Below are positions 61,083-64,000 of a DNA stretch of 64,000 nt, piece by piece. Under the pieces are notes generated by a model. That model saw only the letters and a list, made by a program, of their open reading frames with translations. It was not told where the DNA came from and did not search any database. The position numbers were made by a program, and so were the translations under genes. This DNA is from Streptomyces sp. 1-11. Lineage in GTDB: Bacteria > Actinomycetota > Actinomycetes > Streptomycetales > Streptomycetaceae. The stretch is taken from assembly GCF_007176755.1 (NCBI RefSeq), contig NZ_BJTV01000007.1:248001-312000 (forward strand), read 5' to 3'. How positions within the stretch are numbered: position 1 is the stretch's first letter; the number at the start of each line of letters is the position of its first letter.

Positions 61083-61313
61083 TCACTTCGCCCACCTCGC
61101 CATTGAGGCCGACGGCGCACCCGTTCGAAGCAGTCGCATCGAACGCAGACAATCAGTGTCCGATCCGGGCCTCTCGTTTGTCAGCCAAGTGCAAGAGACC
61201 GCACCCCCCGACAGCAGTGCGCCGAGGAGCAGCGCCCGTCCGACCGTCACCGCGCTGAGGGACGCCGTCCAGCGCGGGGCCTTGGCCGTCCCGCCGGCTG
61301 GCGGCCGATTCAC
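61083..61313 (-). CDS. Doubtful small protein with lipoprotein-like N-terminus
   Basis: A 76-residue frame from GTG 61313. The N-terminal half has a hydrophobic stretch, VGRALLLGALLSGGAVSC, that could be a lipobox or one membrane segment. The rest has no recognisable feature. It starts in a GTGA overlap with the stop of another short frame (61310-61552), which argues weakly that both are real. Confidence 0.3.
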   Translation of the reverse strand: MNRPPAGGTAKAPRWTASLSAVTVGRALLLGALLSGGAVSCTWLTNERPGSDTDCLRSMRLLRTGAPSASMARWAK

Positions 61314-61552
61314 GCCTCTTCCGTGGGGCCGTGGGGCCGTGGGGGCGGCCAGGGCGGCACGTCCGCCCTCGAGCCGGTGGCGTGCGGATGCAGGCGGTCG
61401 AGCTGTTCGAGCAGAAGGTCAGGCCATGGAGGTCCTGCGGCGACTGCGGATGAGTCTGAAGTCGGCGTCCCTGTAGCGCCAGTTGTGGCGGGACGGTGGC
61501 GTGCAGCCTCTGGTTTCCCGGGGCCCGGGCGGTTCGCGGTGCCGTCTGTCAC
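61310..61552 (-). CDS. Doubtful small hypothetical protein
   Basis: An 80-residue proline- and alanine-rich frame from GTG 61552. It has one plausible helix (PDLLLEQLDRLHPHATG) and no ribosome site. Included only because its stop overlaps the next frame as GTGA. Could be non-coding. Confidence 0.25.
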   Translation of the reverse strand: MTDGTANRPGPGKPEAARHRPATTGATGTPTSDSSAVAAGPPWPDLLLEQLDRLHPHATGSRADVPPWPPPRPHGPTEEA

Positions 61553-61630
61553 CGCGCTGTCTGAAGAAACTGGTCGCGTACCTGGAGCGGGTGGTCAGCA
61601 GACGGCTGAGGCCGCCGCTGCGGGCAGGCT

Positions 61631-61939
61631 CTAGCCCCGCCGATTGCGAAGGCGCCCGGCGCGTTGAGCGACGTACTGCAGCACTCCGCCACTGATCAGC
61701 ATGAGCAGGCTGGTGGCGAAGACGATGTCGGAGTCGGTGAGGTCGCGCACCATACCGCCGTAACGGGCCAGTGCCATCCCCGCGGCGAACAGGAGGGCTC
61801 CGGAGCCCCACAGCCGTGGCCGCAGGAGGTACCCCTGTTGCCAGGGCACGGCTCGGCCGGTCGTGAGGGCCAGGACACCCGCCACGGCGTAGAGGACCAC
61901 GACCACCGCGACCGCGATCAGTGAAATGACGTCCAGCAT
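61631..61939 (-). CDS. Small membrane protein of unknown function
   Basis: The 102-residue product starts at ATG 61939 behind GGGGGC. Three hydrophobic segments are visible: LDVISLIAVAVVVVLYAVAG, LWGSGALLFAAGMALA and ATSLLMLISGGVLQYVA. It ends in a basic RLRNRRG tail. The family is not recognised. Confidence 0.65.
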   Translation of the reverse strand: MLDVISLIAVAVVVVLYAVAGVLALTTGRAVPWQQGYLLRPRLWGSGALLFAAGMALARYGGMVRDLTDSDIVFATSLLMLISGGVLQYVAQRAGRLRNRRG

Positions 61940-62220
61940 GAAGCCCCCTCGCCCAGATATCCAAGATCGTGGCACCGCGTACTGGGGACTACAAGAGCAG
62001 CCGCCTGTTATCCCGGGCACCTACGGCGCTTGTCTGCCGTGGACCGGTTCGGCGAGTTCGGTGAAGGTGGCTTCGGCCCAGTTGAGCGCCCGCGACGGAA
62101 GGAGCTCCCCGACCCCGGCCACGGATAGTCCCTCCGCGAAGCGGCCTCGCCGGATAGCAGCGGTGCGGCCCCGGGGGTCAGGAAGCTACGCCCACTTCAT
62201 GCCCAGCTCCTCGGTCTGGG
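61940..62220. other. Gap with a possible gene end on the minus strand
   Basis: Minus-strand translation near 62030-62165 gives GRFAEGLSVAGVGELLPSRA, then LNWAEATFTELAEPV and a stop. It looks like the C-terminus of a decayed gene with no start; the family was not recognised. Nothing else seen. Confidence 0.35.
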
Positions 62221-62748
62221 TCAGTCGAAGAGGGCAACGAGTCCGTTCACCCAGATGGCGAGGAACACAAGGGCCGCCCCCAGGCAGCCGACGCCCGCCA
62301 GCACACCGCCGACCGTCCACGGCTCGGAGGGCGCCTCATACTCCGCTTCCAAGCCGTCCAGGTAGGACGCGGGATCGTCCCAGTCGACGGGGTGCCCCAA
62401 CTCCTCGGCGCATGCGGTCCGTACCGCGACCAGCTGCTCCTCCGCGAAAGCGGTGGCGGCCTTCGCCTCGGGGCCCTGCCAGGTGAGGGCCTTCATCCGC
62501 CACACGGGAGACGCGTACCGAGCCTCGAAGGCAGCGGTCTCGTCGTCGTTCCGGTTCTCCTCGAGGTACATCCAGCGTCCGGCCTCGGCGGCGTCGCCGT
62601 AGAGCCGGTACACCTCGGCCAGACGACGGCGGAGCGCCAGGTCGTGCGGGTAGGACGAGACGAGGCCGCGCAGGCGCTGGCGCGCGACGGGAACCCGGCC
62701 AGCGGCCAGGTCTGCATCGACTCGGGCGAGAGTCTCTCTCAGGGGCAT
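62221..62748 (-). CDS. DUF6584 family protein
   Basis: The 175-residue product starts at ATG 62748 (MPLRETLARVDADLAAGRVP). A TPR-like N-terminal half (RQRLRGLVSSYPHDLALRRRLAEVY, YGDAAEAGRWMYLEEN) is followed by a linker and one C-terminal membrane segment (VGGVLAGVGCLGAALVFLAI). This layout is that of the actinobacterial DUF6584 proteins, which have no known role. Monocistronic. Confidence 0.82.
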   Translation of the reverse strand: MPLRETLARVDADLAAGRVPVARQRLRGLVSSYPHDLALRRRLAEVYRLYGDAAEAGRWMYLEENRNDDETAAFEARYASPVWRMKALTWQGPEAKAATAFAEEQLVAVRTACAEELGHPVDWDDPASYLDGLEAEYEAPSEPWTVGGVLAGVGCLGAALVFLAIWVNGLVALFD

Positions 62749-62829
62749 GAACGCATGATCGAGTACCGCACTGATCTACGTCGACCTGATTTCACCGCTC
62801 AGCACCCGCTCGCTCCTATCCACCCGGCT

Positions 62830-63110
62830 TGCGAGCAAGGACAGCGGCCGAGGCCCAGCCATCGCGGCGCCGCCGAGGGGGGAAGGGGTCTGGCCGAAGG
62901 TGTTGACGATCTCCTTATGGATGCCGCGGACTCCGATCAGCGGAGAGTGTCCAGACGGGTGCGGACGGGGACGGTCTTGCCGGCGCCGACCTCGCTGGTG
63001 CCGGCGCCGATGGAGCGTTCGGCGATGCACCAGGAGATGCGGGCGACGGCCTGGTCGTGAGGGTCGGGCCGGTGCAGCGCGCCAGGCGCGAGGTCGCGGC
63101 CGAAGGGCAT
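62830..63110 (-). pseudogene. Fragment of an ExeA/TniB-like transposon AAA ATPase
   Basis: From ATG 63110 the frame reads MPFGRDLAPGALHRPDPHDQ, AVARISWCIAERSIG, SEVGAGKTVPVRTRLDTL and stops at 62937. It then resumes in another frame as IGVRGIHKEIVNTFGQTP. This is the start of the ATPase found beside some Streptomyces transposases, with its Walker A (VGAGKT) still visible. The first residues and the whole second half are gone. It marks a past mobile element. Confidence 0.72.
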
Positions 63111-63231
63111 GCGCTCAGGCCCTCAGAGCGCCCGGCGGGCACGGAAGGCTCCACGCCTCTCCCACCCGTTGGGTGGCGGCCCCGCTGGGTCTATCGTCAG
63201 ACTTCTGAGGTCAGGACAAGGAGGACGGCCG

Positions 63232-63486
63232 GTGATGCCGCAGGACGACGCCGTGATCGGCTGCACGGGCAAGGTGCTCATCGGGACGCGGGGGTCCGCA
63301 GGCCCCGGCGAGGTCCTGGTACGGGTCCGAGGCGGCTCCGAGACCTTTCTGGCCTGGTCCGAGGACCCCCTGCCGGCGGGCACGACGGTCCTCGTGATCG
63401 AATCACGCGGATGCCGGAATGTCGGCGTCATCGAGTGGGTGGATCCATTGGACGCGCTCGGCGGGGAGGCCGCCGGCGCAAGCTGA
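63232..63486 (+). CDS. Small conserved protein upstream of the SPFH gene (NfeD C-domain-like)
   Basis: About 84 residues from GTG 63232, seven bases after AAGGAGG (ATG 63235 is the alternative). All-beta pattern: GCTGKVLIGTRGSAGPGEVLVRV, then PLPAGTTVLVIESRGCRNVGVIEW. This resembles the OB-fold C-terminal domain of NfeD proteins, which partner flotillins. It lies 10 bp before the SPFH gene. Family assignment by pattern and context. Confidence 0.72.
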   Translation: MMPQDDAVIGCTGKVLIGTRGSAGPGEVLVRVRGGSETFLAWSEDPLPAGTTVLVIESRGCRNVGVIEWVDPLDALGGEAAGAS

Positions 63487-63496
63487 GGAGTACAGC

Positions 63497-64000
63497 ATGT
63501 TCGGATACCGCGTTCCCGCTCCCGACGAGGCGATGTTGATCTCGGGGGGCCGGCGGGGACTGGGGGGCGCGCCGTTCCGAGTGGTCACGGGGCACGGGAA
63601 GTTCGTGCTCCCGGTCTTTCGCAAGGTCCGCTTCCTCACCCTGTCGATGTGCGAGGCGGAGGTCACCGAGACCTGTGTCACCAAGCAGGGCATCTCCCTG
63701 CACGTCCGCGCGGTCATCGCCTTCAAGGTCGGCAACGACCACGAGAGCATCATCAACGCCGGTCAGCGGTTCCTCTCCGACCAGGAGCAGATGTCGGTGC
63801 TCACCGGCCGGATCTTCGCCGGCCACCTGCGGGCCATCATCGGCTCGATGACGGTCGAGGAGATCGTCACCGAGCGGCAGAAGCTCGCCGCCGAGGTGCT
63901 GGACACCTCCAAGACGGAGATGGGGACGATCGGCCTGATCGTCGACTCCCTGCAGATCCAGTCGATCGACGACGGCGACACCGGTTACATAGACGCGATG
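63497..64000 (+). CDS. SPFH/Band 7 (flotillin-like) protein, 3' end cut by window edge
   Basis: 168 codons are visible from ATG 63497 (MFGYRVPAPDEAMLISGGRR). The SPFH domain is clear: VVTGHGKFVLPVFRKVRFLT, VTKQGISLHVRAVIAFKVGN, RFLSDQEQMSVLTGRIFAGHLRAIIG and SMTVEEIVTERQKLAAEV. Flotillins organise membrane microdomains. No N-terminal membrane helix is visible, so attachment may be by a hydrophobic face. Probably in one operon with the preceding NfeD-like gene. Confidence 0.9.
   Translation, partial: MFGYRVPAPDEAMLISGGRRGLGGAPFRVVTGHGKFVLPVFRKVRFLTLSMCEAEVTETCVTKQGISLHVRAVIAFKVGNDHESIINAGQRFLSDQEQMSVLTGRIFAGHLRAIIGSMTVEEIVTERQKLAAEVLDTSKTEMGTIGLIVDSLQIQSIDDGDTGYIDAM

Noticed and set aside
61083..61552. 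Two coupled small genes as firm annotations
   Set aside because: Kept only at low confidence: no ribosome site, no family, biased composition.
1..64000. CRISPR arrays, tRNA/rRNA genes, prophage attachment sites or replication origins
   Set aside because: Read for spaced direct repeats, cloverleaf ends and integrase genes; none was convincing.

Overview
The window is high-GC DNA (about 70% by eye) with strong third-position G/C, GTG/ATG starts, AGGAGG-type ribosome sites, F420-type oxidoreductases and 'RRHIDL'-type leader peptides. This points to a Streptomyces or close relative, and to an accessory, gene-poor-conservation part of its chromosome rather than the housekeeping core. No rRNA, tRNA, CRISPR array or intact insertion sequence was seen.

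Layout. (1) 1-17.4 kb: a stress/dormancy block. It has an Acg-type nitroreductase (cut by the window edge), two tandem-domain universal stress proteins, nicotinate phosphoribosyltransferase, Hsp20, a CBS-BON protein, zinc-free paralogues of ribosomal proteins L33 and L36, and a complete nine-gene V/A-type ATPase operon (3677-11398, minus strand). Several of these units carry GGGxC-N4-GxCCC near-palindromes resembling DosR/DevR (OsdR) boxes, including one about 87 bp before the V-ATPase operon. (2) 17.6-21.4 kb: a decayed HAD gene, a transketolase and two small unknown genes. (3) 21.7-34.1 kb: a coherent collagen-to-hydroxyproline unit. It holds a five-gene trans-4-hydroxyproline catabolic operon, a secreted M9 collagenase with PKD and PPC domains, an M24 Xaa-Pro peptidase, a LysR and a GntR regulator, and the ruins of a LivH permease. 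(4) 34.2-46.2 kb: a small toxin-antitoxin pair behind a perfect 16-bp palindrome, a ThrE-type exporter, a DyP peroxidase with an encapsulin targeting tail next to its encapsulin shell gene, an FUSC protein, an MFS sugar porter and PPK2.

(5) 46.6-57.8 kb: a sulfur-acquisition locus. Three unlisted short leader peptides precede a glutathione-transferase-like gene, a polar amino acid ABC transporter and a run of four luciferase-like monooxygenases. The transporter also has a SAM-IV riboswitch upstream of its leader peptide. Together with a GNAT acetyltransferase and an SsuE-type FMN reductase, the set resembles the Bacillus ytmI-type S-alkylcysteine salvage operon. (6) 57.8-64 kb: a STAND-like ATPase with ten TPR repeats, several fragments (HEAT protein, transposon-type AAA ATPase), small membrane proteins and the start of an SPFH/flotillin gene.

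A recurring theme is gene decay. Eight remnants (HAD, LivH, F420-reductase-like, lactate/malate dehydrogenase, LLM oxidoreductase, SfnB/DszC-like, HEAT, ExeA/TniB-like ATPase) lie between intact genes. All functional calls come from reading translated sequence and recalled family features; no database search was possible.
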